Source of the DNA: Pseudonocardia petroleophila | GTDB lineage: Bacteria; Actinomycetota; Actinomycetes; Mycobacteriales; Pseudonocardiaceae | Length of the DNA: 64,000 bases | Assembly: GCF_014235185.1 (NCBI RefSeq) | Contig: NZ_CP060131.1 | Location: 5,711,501-5,775,500 of the forward strand | Reading direction: 5' to 3' | Shown here: positions 53,207-62,296 of the stretch, piece by piece | Layout: the number at the start of each line of letters is the position of its first letter | Position numbering within the stretch: the stretch's first letter is position 1 | Program-made: the position numbers and the translations under genes | Notes under the pieces: generated by a model | What the model was told of the DNA's origin: nothing | The model's input: only the letters and a program-made list of their open reading frames with translations | The model's database searches: none

Positions 53207-55465
53207 ATGACCTCCCCGGTGACCACCGAGCAGGATCGGCTGGTCGAGCTGTCCGTGTCCGGGATGACGTGCGCGGCCTGCGCCGCCCGGGTCGAGCGCA
53301 AGCTCAACCGGCTCACCGGTGTGTCCGCCAGCGTCAACTACGCCACGGGGCGGGCCACGGTGTCCACACATCCGGACGTCGCCGACGAGATGCTGGTCGA
53401 GACCGTGGTGCGCAGCGGCTTCGGGGCGGAGCTGCTCCCGCGCGACGGCCACCGTGAACCCGACTCCGACGACGCCGGGCGCGCCCGGACGTTGTGGCGA
53501 CGGCTGCTGGTCTCGGTGGTGCTGTTCGTCCCGATCGCCGACCTGTCGATCACCCTCACCGTCCTGCCGGAATGGCGCTTCCCTGGCTGGCAGTGGGTGC
53601 TGCTCGCGCTCGCGCTGCCGGTGATCGGCTGGGCGGCATGGCCGTTCCACCGGGCCGCGGTGGCGAACGCCCGGCACGGCATCGCCACGATGGACACCCT
53701 GGTCTCGCTCGGGGTGCTGGCGGCGACCGCCTGGTCGCTCTACGCGATGTTCGGCCCGCCCGGACCGCCGTCGGATGCCACCGGGCTCGATCTGCTGCTG
53801 CGCGGCGAGGACGCGATCTACCTGGAGGTCGCTGCCGGTCTGGTGACGTTCGTGCTGGCCGGGCGCTACTTCGAGGCCAAGGCCCAGCGCTCGGCCGGAA
53901 CCGCGTTGCGCGAGCTCGCCGCGTTGCGGTCCGCCGACGTCGTCCTGGTGGAACCGGACGGGTCGCAGCGCCCGGTGCTGATCGGTGAGCTGCGGGTCGG
54001 GCAGCGGTTCCTGGTCCGGCCGGGCGCGTCGGTGGCCACCGACGGGCGGGTGGTGTCCGGGCAGGCCGCACTCGACACCGCCGCGATGACCGGTGAGTCG
54101 GTACCGGTGGAGGTGGGGCCGGCCGACCCGGTGGTCGGCGGTACGACCGTGCGACACGGCTCGCTCGTCGTCGAGGCCACCGGGGTGGGTCGCGACACCC
54201 AGCTCGGCGCGATGATCCGGCTGGTCGAGCAGGCACAGACCGGTGAGGCGTCGGTGCAGCGGCTCGCTGACCGAATCTGCGGGTGGTTCGTACCGGCCGT
54301 CGTCGCGCTGTCGGTGCTGACCTTCGCCGGGTGGATGCTGCTCGACGGCTCGGTCGAGCGCGCGTTCGCCGCCGCGCTCGCCGTGCTGGTGATCGCCTGC
54401 CCGTGTGCGCTCGGACTCGCCACCCCGACCGCGCTGATGGTGGCATCGGGTCGCGGGGCCCGCCTGGGCATCTTCGTCAAGGGCTACCAGGCGCTGGAGG
54501 CCACCCGCTCGATCGACACCGTCGTGCTCGACAAGACCGGCACGGTGACCAGCGGACGGATGTCGCTGGCCGAGCTGACCTGGACCGACGGCTTCACCCG
54601 TGACGAGGTGTTGCGTGCGGCCGGGTCGCTGGAGCAGGACTCGGAGCACCCGGTGGCCGCTGCAATCGTGGCGGCGGCGCTGACCGAGCTCGGTTCGCTG
54701 CCCCGCCCGACCGGGTTCACCAGTGAGCCGGGGCTCGGTGCCGCGGGCGTGGTGGACGGCCACCGGGTGCGCGCCGGGCGGGCTCGGCTGTTCGCGGACC
54801 TGGGCATCGAAGTGCCCGCGCGGCTCGACGCGCTGCGCGGCGAGTGGGAGGGGCGGGGCCGGACCACCGTCCTGATCGCCGTCGACGACGCGGTGGTCGG
54901 CCTGCTGGGCCTGGCCGATCTCGTGAAACCCTCCGCCCGCGCGGCCGTCGGGCAGTTGCACCGCCTCGGCCTGGCGACCGTGCTGCTGACCGGCGACAAC
55001 ACCGCGACCGCGACGGCCGTGGGCCGCGAGATCGGCGTGGGTTCCGTCGTCGCCGAGGTGCTGCCCGCCGACAAGGCCGAGCAGGTCCGGCGGCTGCAGG
55101 CGGGCGGTGCCTGTGTAGCGGTCGTCGGGGACGGGGTCAACGACGCGGCCGCGCTCGCCGTCGCCGACCTGGGCATGGCCGTCGGTGCCGGCACCGATAT
55201 CGCGATCGACGCCGCCGACCTCATCCTGGTGCGTGACGACCTGCGGGTGGTGCCCGACGCGATCCGCTTGTCCCGGGCCACGCTGCGCACCATCCGCGGC
55301 AACCTGTTCTGGGCGTTCGGCTACAACGTGGCGGCGATTCCGCTGGCCGCGCTGGGCCTGCTCAACCCGCTCGTTGCCGGCGCCGCAATGGCGGTGTCGT
55401 CGCTGTTCGTGGTGTCCAACAGCCTGCGCCTGCGCCGGTTCTCCCCCGACCTCGAGGATCGCTGA
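53207..55465 (+). CDS. copA: Cu(I)-exporting P1B-type ATPase
   Basis: A 752-residue pump. An N-terminal heavy-metal domain has MTCAAC; eight membrane helices and the P-type motifs follow: TGES, IACPCALGLATP (CPC), DKTGT, SEHPVAAA (HP) and GDGVNDAAA. FGYNVAAIPLAALG and MAVSSLFVVSNSLRLRR (YN and MxxS) are the Cu(I) signature of group 1B-1. ATG 53207 follows GAAGGG; an upstream GTG at 53156 would add 17 residues. The stop overlaps ctaG, so export or metallation of cytochrome oxidase may be linked. Confidence 0.92.
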   Translation: MTSPVTTEQDRLVELSVSGMTCAACAARVERKLNRLTGVSASVNYATGRATVSTHPDVADEMLVETVVRSGFGAELLPRDGHREPDSDDAGRARTLWRRLLVSVVLFVPIADLSITLTVLPEWRFPGWQWVLLALALPVIGWAAWPFHRAAVANARHGIATMDTLVSLGVLAATAWSLYAMFGPPGPPSDATGLDLLLRGEDAIYLEVAAGLVTFVLAGRYFEAKAQRSAGTALRELAALRSADVVLVEPDGSQRPVLIGELRVGQRFLVRPGASVATDGRVVSGQAALDTAAMTGESVPVEVGPADPVVGGTTVRHGSLVVEATGVGRDTQLGAMIRLVEQAQTGEASVQRLADRICGWFVPAVVALSVLTFAGWMLLDGSVERAFAAALAVLVIACPCALGLATPTALMVASGRGARLGIFVKGYQALEATRSIDTVVLDKTGTVTSGRMSLAELTWTDGFTRDEVLRAAGSLEQDSEHPVAAAIVAAALTELGSLPRPTGFTSEPGLGAAGVVDGHRVRAGRARLFADLGIEVPARLDALRGEWEGRGRTTVLIAVDDAVVGLLGLADLVKPSARAAVGQLHRLGLATVLLTGDNTATATAVGREIGVGSVVAEVLPADKAEQVRRLQAGGACVAVVGDGVNDAAALAVADLGMAVGAGTDIAIDAADLILVRDDLRVVPDAIRLSRATLRTIRGNLFWAFGYNVAAIPLAALGLLNPLVAGAAMAVSSLFVVSNSLRLRRFSPDLEDR

Positions 55466-56436
55466 TGCTCCCCCCGCCGATCACGGTGCTGGCCTGGATG
55501 CCGGATATGGACCAGCCGCCGCTCACCGTCAGCCGGATGCTGACCGCCTGGACGTTCGACCCCGTCATGGTGATCCCGGTGGTGGTCGCGGCCGGGCTCT
55601 ACCTGTGGGGCGTGCGGATACTGCGTCGCCGGGGCGACGCCTGGCCCCCCTCGCGGACCGCGTACTGGTTCTTCGGGCTCGTACTGGTGTTCGTCGCCAC
55701 CTCGTCGGCGCTGGGCGTCTACGACCGGACCCTGTTCGTCGTCCCGGCCATCCAGCACATGCTGCTGCAGATGATCGCGCCGGTGGGACTGGCGATGGGC
55801 GCCCCGATCACGCTGGCGATGCGCACATTCCCCGTTGAATGGCGCCGCGTCGTGCTGGCCGTGGTGCACAGCGGCCCCGTGCGGTTCATCGGGCGGCCCG
55901 GCGTCGCGTTCGCCCTGTTCGCCATCACGCAGTTCGCCTTCTACTACACCCCTCTCTACGAGGCGTCGCTGCGCAACGTCTGGCTGCACGACTTCTCACA
56001 CGTTCATTTCGTCCTCGTCGGGTTCCTCTTCTACTGGGCGCTGCTGGGCGTCGACCCGGTGCCGCACCGACCACCGTTCTTCTTCAAGTTCATGCTGGTG
56101 CTGGCGCTGGCCCCGATGCACATCCTCCTCGGCATCCCGATCATGCTGATGAACGACGTGCTGGCCGAGGGCTTCTACCTGGAGGTGGCGCGCAGCTGGG
56201 GCCCGACCCTGCTCGACGACCAGTCGGTCGGCGGCGGGGTGCTGTGGGGGTTCGGCGACGTGGCCGCGGCCGCGTTGATCAGTGCATTCGTGGTGCAGTG
56301 GTACCGCTCCGACGAGCGCGACGCCCGGCGCACCGACCGCGCCCTGGACCGGCAGTACGGCAGCGGCCCCACCATGCCGCCGTGGTGGCTGGAGCCCGAA
56401 CAGGCCGACCGCCCGACCCCGCCCCGCGAGGCGTAG
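55465..56436 (+). CDS. ctaG: CtaG-type cytochrome c oxidase assembly protein
   Basis: A 323-residue membrane protein of the CtaG_Cox family with about seven helices. Signature parts: QHMLLQMIAPVGLAMGAPIT, VWLHDFSHVHFVLVGFLFYW and APMHILLGIPIMLMND. The conserved His residues probably bind copper for delivery to cytochrome oxidase. ATG overlaps the ATPase stop. The last 35 residues lie in a direct repeat (56328-56531) whose second copy is at 58650. Confidence 0.9.
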   Translation: MLPPPITVLAWMPDMDQPPLTVSRMLTAWTFDPVMVIPVVVAAGLYLWGVRILRRRGDAWPPSRTAYWFFGLVLVFVATSSALGVYDRTLFVVPAIQHMLLQMIAPVGLAMGAPITLAMRTFPVEWRRVVLAVVHSGPVRFIGRPGVAFALFAITQFAFYYTPLYEASLRNVWLHDFSHVHFVLVGFLFYWALLGVDPVPHRPPFFFKFMLVLALAPMHILLGIPIMLMNDVLAEGFYLEVARSWGPTLLDDQSVGGGVLWGFGDVAAAALISAFVVQWYRSDERDARRTDRALDRQYGSGPTMPPWWLEPEQADRPTPPREA

Positions 56437-56531
56437 TCAGCGGCCGCGGCTGCCCCGCGTCGAAAGCATGTCCCGGTAGGCCGACGGATCGTCGTCGCCG
56501 GGGTCAGAGCGGACACCCGCCAGCTGGTCGT
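56328..56531. repeat. Direct repeat A flanking the CDF module
   Basis: It matches 58650-58845 with about 15 mismatches, an 11-base gap and a 3-base gap by eye. It covers the 3' end of ctaG and, on the other strand, a 3' scrap of a second ctaG. Confidence 0.9.
56437..56531 (-). pseudogene. 3' scrap of a copD-ctaG fusion gene
   Basis: The minus strand reads DQLAGVRSDPGDDDPSAYRD then MLSTRGSRGR and stop at 56437, the C terminus of the fusion protein encoded intact at 58748-60555. The rest of the gene is absent. It belongs to direct repeat A. Confidence 0.8.
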
Positions 56532-56576
56532 CGGCATGTCCTTCCAGCACCACGGTTCCACCCGTGCGGGCCCTTC

Positions 56577-56615
56577 GCCCCAGCTCGACCACGGCACGGC
56601 TGGTCGAGCTGGGGC
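56577..56615. terminator. 15-bp bidirectional hairpin
   Basis: GCCCCAGCTCGACCA (56577-56591) and its exact complement at 56601-56615 flank a 9-base loop. It lies between convergent ctaG and the lipoprotein gene, nine bases from the latter's stop. Confidence 0.8.
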
Positions 56616-56623
56616 GGAGGCCG

Positions 56624-57211
56624 TCAGTGGCTGTGTCCAGGCTCATCGACGTCGAGCACCAGCCACGGGGTCGGCAGGAGCCGCAATCGACCAGCGACGG
56701 AAACCAGCGCGTCGAGGTCGATCCCCAGCGACTGCCCGGGCTCGTGGAACGTGATGCGGTGCACAGTGAGGCCCGGCTGCAGGCGCGGCGCCACGTCGCG
56801 GTAGCCCGCGGGGAAGGTCGGCGCCGCACCGGTGCCTGCGGCCAGCTCCTCCGTCGTGACGTGGCTGAGCCGGTACGCGCTGTGCCGGTCGGTCGGGCCG
56901 AGGACGCGCGGACTACGCCAGTAGCCGTCGTAGTGGCGGATCGCGGCGACGACGGTGTCGCCGGTGAAGACCTCGCCGTAGTCGGTGAGCTCTGCCTGCA
57001 GCTTGGCGAGCAGCGGCGCGAGGTCGTGCCGCACGCGCAAGAACTCATCGGCGAGCTGGGCGAGCCCGCCCGCCGCGTCCCCGCTGCCCTCCTGCTCCCC
57101 ACCTCCGCAACCGGCCACGGCGACACCGAATGCGAGCGCGAGCAGCCGCAGCAGGTGGCGCCGACCGAGCCGCCGGTCGGCGCCACGGGCCGGGGCTGCA
57201 GCGCGGGCCAA
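56624..57211 (-). CDS. Lipoprotein, unknown
   Basis: A 195-residue protein with a basic twin-Arg-like lead and lipobox VAGC (Cys near 35). The mature domain has a helical first half and a beta second half with HxSxY-like and HRITFHEPGQSLGIDLDA segments, ending DEPGHSH, which may bind metal. TTG 57211 follows GGAGGCC. Its gene is divergent from the CDF exporter, suggesting a shared metal response. Family not recognised. Confidence 0.6.
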   Translation of the reverse strand: MARAAAPARGADRRLGRRHLLRLLALAFGVAVAGCGGGEQEGSGDAAGGLAQLADEFLRVRHDLAPLLAKLQAELTDYGEVFTGDTVVAAIRHYDGYWRSPRVLGPTDRHSAYRLSHVTTEELAAGTGAAPTFPAGYRDVAPRLQPGLTVHRITFHEPGQSLGIDLDALVSVAGRLRLLPTPWLVLDVDEPGHSH

Positions 57212-57462
57212 GGGGCCTCCTTGGGCAGGGCAGAGCCGCGATCGTCGTCAACCCCGACCCGACCGCGCAAGCGCCGCCCGGGTGACTACCGGTGTGCGGG
57301 ACGCGACCAGTGGCATCTGCCGAGGATTCGGCCGATCCTCGTCTCGACCGACTCGCCGACGGCCAGCTGCGCCACCCGCGACCGCGAAGCCAGGGCCCGC
57401 AGGGGACGGTGACGAGGGTCAGCAGCTCCTCAACGCCTGGACATGAGCGAAGCCGAGGTGTT

Positions 57463-57486
57463 ATACATGCATTAATTCGCATGTAT
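57463..57486. promoter_or_regulatory. 8-bp inverted repeat upstream of the CDF gene
   Basis: ATACATGC (57463-57470) and GCATGTAT (57479-57486) flank ATTAATTC in an unusually AT-rich island. This resembles metal-sensor (ArsR/CmtR-type) operators. It ends 21 bases before the ATG. Confidence 0.65.
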
Positions 57487-57507
57487 TGATGACAGAGGGG
57501 CACGGAC

Positions 57508-58416
57508 ATGGGTCAGGGACACGGCCACGGCCACTCCGGGCAACAGGACCGCCGCAAGCTCGCCACGGCACTCGGAATCACACTCGTCACCGCGGTGCTC
57601 GGGGCCGTCGGGGCCGCGCTGACGGGCTCGCTCGCCCTGCTCGCCGACCTCGGACACCTACTCACCGACGCCGGCGCGCTGGCCGCGGCGTTCGTCGCCT
57701 CCATCGTGGCCGCCCGGCCCCGCACCGGGCGCCGCACCTACGGATGGGGTCGGGTGGAGGTGCTCGTCGCCGGCCTCAACGCGATCGCGCTCGTCGCCGT
57801 CGTGGCGTGGGTCGCCGTCGAGGGCGTACGGCGCCTGTTCGAGCCGGCCGAAGTTCCCGGTCTGCCGCTGCTCGTGATCGGCGCGCTCGGCCTTGTCGGC
57901 AACCTTCTGGCGCTGTGGGTGCTCTCCGGCGGGGACGGGCAGAACATGAACGTCCGCGGAGCCGCGCTGCACGTGCTGGGCGACGCGCTCGGCTCCGTCG
58001 GAGTCCTGGCGGCCGCGGTCGTCCTGCTCACCACCCGCTGGCCATACGCCGACACCGTCGCGTCGCTGTTCATCGTCGCGCTGATCCTCCCGCGCGCGCT
58101 CGGACTGCTACGTGAGGTGGGTCACGTGCTGCTCGAGGGCGCCCCGCGTGACGTCGACGTCGCAACAGTCGAGGACGCGCTGCGCGCGATTCCCGGGGTC
58201 GCTGCCGTGCACGACCTCCACGTGTGGACGATCAACGACCGCTCCCCCGCTGCATCGGCACACCTGGTCGTCACGGGGACCCCGGACGCCGGATGCGGCG
58301 AGGACTCAGTGCTCGACGCAGCGTCCGCACTGCTGCGGGATCGATTCGGCGTGGCGCACAGCACGCTGCAGGTCGAACGGGACACCCACGGCGACCACGA
58401 GGACCCCTGCACGTAG
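57508..58416 (+). CDS. Cation diffusion facilitator (Zn/Co exporter)
   Basis: A 302-residue antiporter of the CzcD-like type with six helices. Metal-site motifs ADLGHLLTDAGALA (HxxxD, helix 2) and AALHVLGDALGSVG (HxxxD, helix 5) are clear; a C-terminal ZT-dimer domain has LHVWTINDRSPAASAHLVV. Probably exports Zn(II) or Co(II). ATG 57508 follows GAGGGG. It and the divergent lipoprotein gene are enclosed by the direct repeats at 56328 and 58650. Confidence 0.9.
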   Translation: MGQGHGHGHSGQQDRRKLATALGITLVTAVLGAVGAALTGSLALLADLGHLLTDAGALAAAFVASIVAARPRTGRRTYGWGRVEVLVAGLNAIALVAVVAWVAVEGVRRLFEPAEVPGLPLLVIGALGLVGNLLALWVLSGGDGQNMNVRGAALHVLGDALGSVGVLAAAVVLLTTRWPYADTVASLFIVALILPRALGLLREVGHVLLEGAPRDVDVATVEDALRAIPGVAAVHDLHVWTINDRSPAASAHLVVTGTPDAGCGEDSVLDAASALLRDRFGVAHSTLQVERDTHGDHEDPCT

Positions 58417-58649
58417 CCCGACCGCACATCACGTGCCGCCGCGTGGCGTCATAGCGGACCCGGTCGGCTGGTAGACGCCGCCCTGGTCACCGTCGGCGTC
58501 AACGGACTCCAGATCGTGCAGACGGCTACAGATCTGGCCGTTCTGGAAACAGCCACGCCTTCTTCCCGATCAGATCGGCGCAGGCCGTCGCCGATGCCAT
58601 GCAGGGCGTGCCCGGCGCGACCGGCGCGGCCTGCGGCGCGGCGGCAATT

Positions 58650-58747
58650 GCGCACCGACCGCGCCCTACGGCAGCGGCCCGACCATGCCGCCGTGGTGGC
58701 TGGAGCCCGACGAGGCCGAACGCCCGCCCCCGCCCCGGGAGGCGTAG
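58650..58747 (+). pseudogene. 3' scrap of ctaG
   Basis: The plus strand reads YGSGPTMPPWWLEPDEAERP and stops at TAG 58745-58747, the C terminus of the CtaG encoded at 55465. An 11-base deletion is visible. It is part of direct repeat B and sits convergent to the intact fusion gene. Confidence 0.8.
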
Positions 58748-58845
58748 TCAGCCGCCGCGGCTGCGGCGCAGCGTCGAGAGCATGTCCCGGTAGGCCGCCG
58801 CATCGTCGTCGCCGGGGTCGGAGCGGAAACCCGCCAGCTGGTCGT
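58650..58845. repeat. Direct repeat B flanking the CDF module
   Basis: Second copy of 56328-56531. The pair brackets 56532-58649, which carries the lipoprotein and CDF genes. Confidence 0.9.
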
Positions 58846-60555
58846 AGCGGTACCACTGGACCAGCAGCACGACCTGGGTCGTGATCAGCAGCAGCTCGCC
58901 GAGCACCAGCGACAGCACCCCGGCGAGCTGCTGGTCGGCGACCAGGTCGACCGACCACGGCAGGCCGAGCGTGCGGTAGTACTCCCCCGCGACCGCCTCG
59001 GTCCGAGTGATCAACAGCACCGCGAAGATCACGTGGAACGGCATGACGGCGAACACGACGCCGAGCCGCCCCAGGTGCGGGAGCCGCCGGGGTGCCGCGT
59101 CGGCCCCGGCCACCACCCAGCAGAACTGGTACCCGATCACCAGGATGACCACGTTGAGCGCCGTCCGCGACCAGTGCTCGCCGATCACCGTCTCGAACAG
59201 GCCAGTGAGGTAGAGCAGGTAGTAGGAGCCGCCGAACGCCACGGCGGCGAGGCCGGGGTGGGCGAGCAACCGGGCGACCGGGGAGTCGATGAGGGCCAGC
59301 AGCCACTCGTGCGGCCCGGCCGGTTCTCCGTCCCGGGCCGGGACAAGTGCGCGCAGCGCCAACGTGACCGGTGCGCCGAGCACCAGGGCCAGCGGCGCGA
59401 TCATGTTCAGGGCCATGTGCGCCAGCATGTGCATGCTGAACACCGCCGGCGCGTAGGCACCCACACCCGACGAGGTGGCCAGGAACACCACCGCGCACCC
59501 GGTCACCCAGGACGCGCTCCGGGCCGGCGACCAGGTTCGCCCGGCGCGGCGCAACCGGCGCACGCCGGCGAGGTAGAGCACCGCCGCCACCACCGCCGCG
59601 GTGCCCAGCAGCAGGTCCGGTCGCCACGTGACGAGAACGTCCAGCAGCCCCGGCGCATTCGGGAGCCGGTAGCCGATGGATGCCTCGACCGGGTCGAGCG
59701 CGGTGCGGGCCGGGGGGCTACCGACGAGTCCGGTCACCGCGGCGACGGTCACGACCAGCACACCAGTCTCGACGCCCGACACGAGCGCACCGGCCCGGAA
59801 CCGCGACCGGCGCAATGCGACGACGCCCAGCACGGCGACAGCAGCGAGGTCCGCCAGCACCAGCCATCCGAGCGCCGTGCCCAACGGCGGCGTGAGTGGG
59901 ACGAGGACCAGTGCCGCCACTGCCCCGGAGAGCACGAGCACCGTCCAGCACACCACGGAGAACCGGCAGTACCGCTGCGTCACCGTCCCGTGCGTCGTGA
60001 GCCGGACCCCGAGCCACATCGACGCGGCGACGACGTGCAGCAGCAACGCATTCGTGGCGAGGTCGAGGTCGGGACCGCCCACTGCCCGGCTCGAGACCAC
60101 GGGCGGCGCGAGCCCGGCCAGGGCCGGGAGCAGCAGTCCGACGACCGGTCGCCACCGCGTCGTCCACCAGCAGCCCAGCGCCACGACCACCGCCAGAACG
60201 GCGACCACGATCCCTGGCGTAGCGGACATGTGCTCGCCCACGACATCCAGCGGAACGAGCGACACCGCGGCCACGGCCCACACCCATGCGAACCACCAGC
60301 CGCCCGCGACCGATCGCGGCGCGGACGACCGACCGGCCGCCGATGGGCGGAAGAAGGCACCGACGACGAGCACACCGACCGCACCGGCTGCGGCGACGGC
60401 TGCGACGAACCGCAGCAGCGCCGACGGCACCCCCACACCGGTGGCCACCGCCCCGAGCACGACGACGCCGAGCGCGAGTGTCGCCAGCCCGGCGGCGGCG
60501 AACCGCCCACCACGCCGATGCGGGACCGGGTCGGGGGGCGCTAGATCGGGGGCCA
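58748..60555 (-). CDS. CopD-CtaG fusion membrane protein
   Basis: A 601-residue protein. The N-terminal half is a CopD copper-import domain (NALLLHVVAASMWLGVRL). The C-terminal half is a CtaG_Cox domain (FSMHMLAHMALNMIAPLALV; VMPFHVIFAVLLITR), together about 15 helices. Such bifunctional proteins link copper uptake to cytochrome oxidase assembly. ATG 60555 has a weak ribosome site; a small Cys-rich frame ends 62 bases upstream. Confidence 0.88.
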
Positions 60556-60617
60556 TTGCAACCGCGCAGAGACCGAGAGCATCCGGCTCATGATCAGCGT
60601 CCAGCCACCCGTCATCA

Positions 60618-60734
60618 TCAGCACCGACACCGTGCACCCAGCACCGTGAACGATGTGCCGCACCGCGCGCACGGGGAGCTGAACGACACCGCCCCGGCCA
60701 CCGGCGCCGGCGAAACCAGCGCAAACACGTCCAC
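60618..60734 (-). CDS. Possible 38-residue Cys-rich leader peptide
   Basis: GTG 60734 follows a strong GGAGGAAG. The peptide ends SPCARCGTSFTVLGARCRC, i.e. CxxC then CxC, a pattern that could bind copper or zinc. It lies between a promoter-like dyad and the copD-ctaG start. Short length makes chance possible. Confidence 0.35.
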   Translation of the reverse strand: MDVFALVSPAPVAGAVSFSSPCARCGTSFTVLGARCRC

Positions 60735-60774
60735 GGCCGCTTCCTCCGATGCCGACCCGGTTGCAGACACGGAA

Positions 60775-60811
60775 CTTCTACACCGCATAGTAAGAACACC
60801 GATAGTAGAAG
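60775..60811. promoter_or_regulatory. 7-bp inverted repeat in an AT-rich island
   Basis: CTTCTAC (60775-60781) and GTAGAAG (60805-60811) lie 23 bases apart. Read on the minus strand, the segment holds two TACTAT boxes. It is the likely promoter/operator of copD-ctaG and perhaps of the 60951 gene. Confidence 0.45.
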
Positions 60812-60950
60812 CCGCATGCGATGTGCCGAACCGCGGATGACATGCCACACGCTGGGCCCTTCATCGCACGGGCCGTGCTCCCGGGCGCGGTGGCAGGCAG
60901 CTGGGCCTCCGCGAGACCGAACCCGAGCCGCTGACCCGACCTGGAGCACG

Positions 60951-61373
60951 ATGCCGACCATGCCCCCCTCACCCCGCGGCGGCGCCACAGTCGTGGCCGT
61001 CACCTGGGCCGTCGCCGGTGCGGTGCACCTGTGGATCGCGCTGGACGCCGCAGGCGCGGCGGTCGTCCTGGGTTTCGCCCTCGCCGCGGTGGCGTTCGTC
61101 GGTGCGGCCGCGCTCATCGTGGAGCCCCGCCCCGAACTGCTGGTCGCCGCCGCCGTCACCGGGGTGATCGGAGTGGGCGCGTTCGCGATCCCGCTGATCC
61201 TGCCTCTCCTCGGCATCGGTGACCCCGTAGCCGATCCCGTCAGCCCCTGGGGCATCGGCGGATTCCTCGTCGATGGGCTGACCGTCCGGCTGGCCGCATT
61301 CACGCTGCGCCGGGCTAGAGCCAGCCGACCCTCCCCGCCAGCAGGACGTAACCCAGGAACGCCACAACGTTGA
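60951..61373 (+). CDS. Small membrane protein, unknown
   Basis: A 140-residue protein with about four helices (TVVAVTWAVAGAVHLWIALD starts the first). ATG 60951 follows GGAG. The final 59 bases overlap the convergent CPBP gene, so the tail (ARASRPSPPAGRNPGTPQR) may be unreliable. Unknown family. Confidence 0.55.
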   Translation: MPTMPPSPRGGATVVAVTWAVAGAVHLWIALDAAGAAVVLGFALAAVAFVGAAALIVEPRPELLVAAAVTGVIGVGAFAIPLILPLLGIGDPVADPVSPWGIGGFLVDGLTVRLAAFTLRRARASRPSPPAGRNPGTPQR

Positions 61374-62220
61374 TCAGCGTGTGGGCGCCGACGAGCATCC
61401 ACAGCCGGTTGGTTCGCTGCCAGACCCGCGCGAAGACCAGACCCATCACCAGGTTGCCGAAGAACCCGCTCGCGCCCTGGTAGAGGTGGTAGCAACCGCG
61501 CAGGAACGCCGAGGCCAACGCGGCACGGTTGGCCGACCACCCGAGCTGGCGCAGCCGGGTCAACAGGTAGCCGACCTCGACGACCTCCTCGGCCCACGCG
61601 TTCGCCGCCGACGAAGCGACCAGCAGCGGCAGCTCCCACCAGGTATCGCCCAGCGTCGTCGGCGCGATCGTCGCACTCAGGCCGGACGCCCGGGCGATCA
61701 GGTAGAGCCCGAGACCCGGGACCCCGATCAGAGCGGCGAGCCCCATCGCCCCGCCCAGGTCCCGCCCGGGACGGCTGGCGTCCAGACCCACCGACCGCAG
61801 CGTGAAACCGGCCCGCAGCAGCAGGTAGGCGCCGAGCGCACCCCAGCCGACCAGCTGCAGCACCCGGACCAGCTGCAGCGCCAGATCGACCAGCTCGACG
61901 TCCGCGGCGGGAGCGTTGAGCACCACCTGCTGCTGTGCCAGCGGTGTCGGCGCCAGCAGCGCGTCGACGAGGCTGAGTGCGCTGCGCAACGCGGACAGGC
62001 CGGTGGTGACGGTGAGCACCACGAGCAACTCGACGAGGATCAGCCGCCGGCGCCGCGGGTCCACGACGACGGGGGTGGTCGACGGAGGGGGGAGGATCCA
62101 GTCCCGCACGGTGCCCGCCACGGAGCCGACGCTATCGCCGAAGCCACCAGCCGGTGACGGCGCGCTCCGCCCGGCAAGTGACAAGCCGGCGCGGCTGTGG
62201 GCCGCGGTGAGATTCGCCAT
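61315..62220 (-). CDS. CPBP-family intramembrane metalloprotease
   Basis: A 301-residue protein with about eight helices and the Abi/CPBP motifs: NAWAEEVVEVGYLLTRL (EExxxR-like, here EEVVEVGY), FLRGCYHLYQG and VGAHTLINVVAF. The glutamate and histidine residues form the protease metal site. Substrate unknown; possible role in peptide processing or self-immunity. ATG 62220. Confidence 0.85.
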   Translation of the reverse strand: MANLTAAHSRAGLSLAGRSAPSPAGGFGDSVGSVAGTVRDWILPPPSTTPVVVDPRRRRLILVELLVVLTVTTGLSALRSALSLVDALLAPTPLAQQQVVLNAPAADVELVDLALQLVRVLQLVGWGALGAYLLLRAGFTLRSVGLDASRPGRDLGGAMGLAALIGVPGLGLYLIARASGLSATIAPTTLGDTWWELPLLVASSAANAWAEEVVEVGYLLTRLRQLGWSANRAALASAFLRGCYHLYQGASGFFGNLVMGLVFARVWQRTNRLWMLVGAHTLINVVAFLGYVLLAGRVGWL

Positions 62221-62296
62221 ATCCCATTTGGCCTCTCGACCATCACCTTCATGTACTTCAGGGGGTTATCGGTTGACACCAGGAGTGAGGAGTTCC

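Noticed and set aside
58449..59627. 392-residue minus-strand frame
   Set aside because: Gly/Arg-rich shadow in another frame of the copD-ctaG fusion gene.
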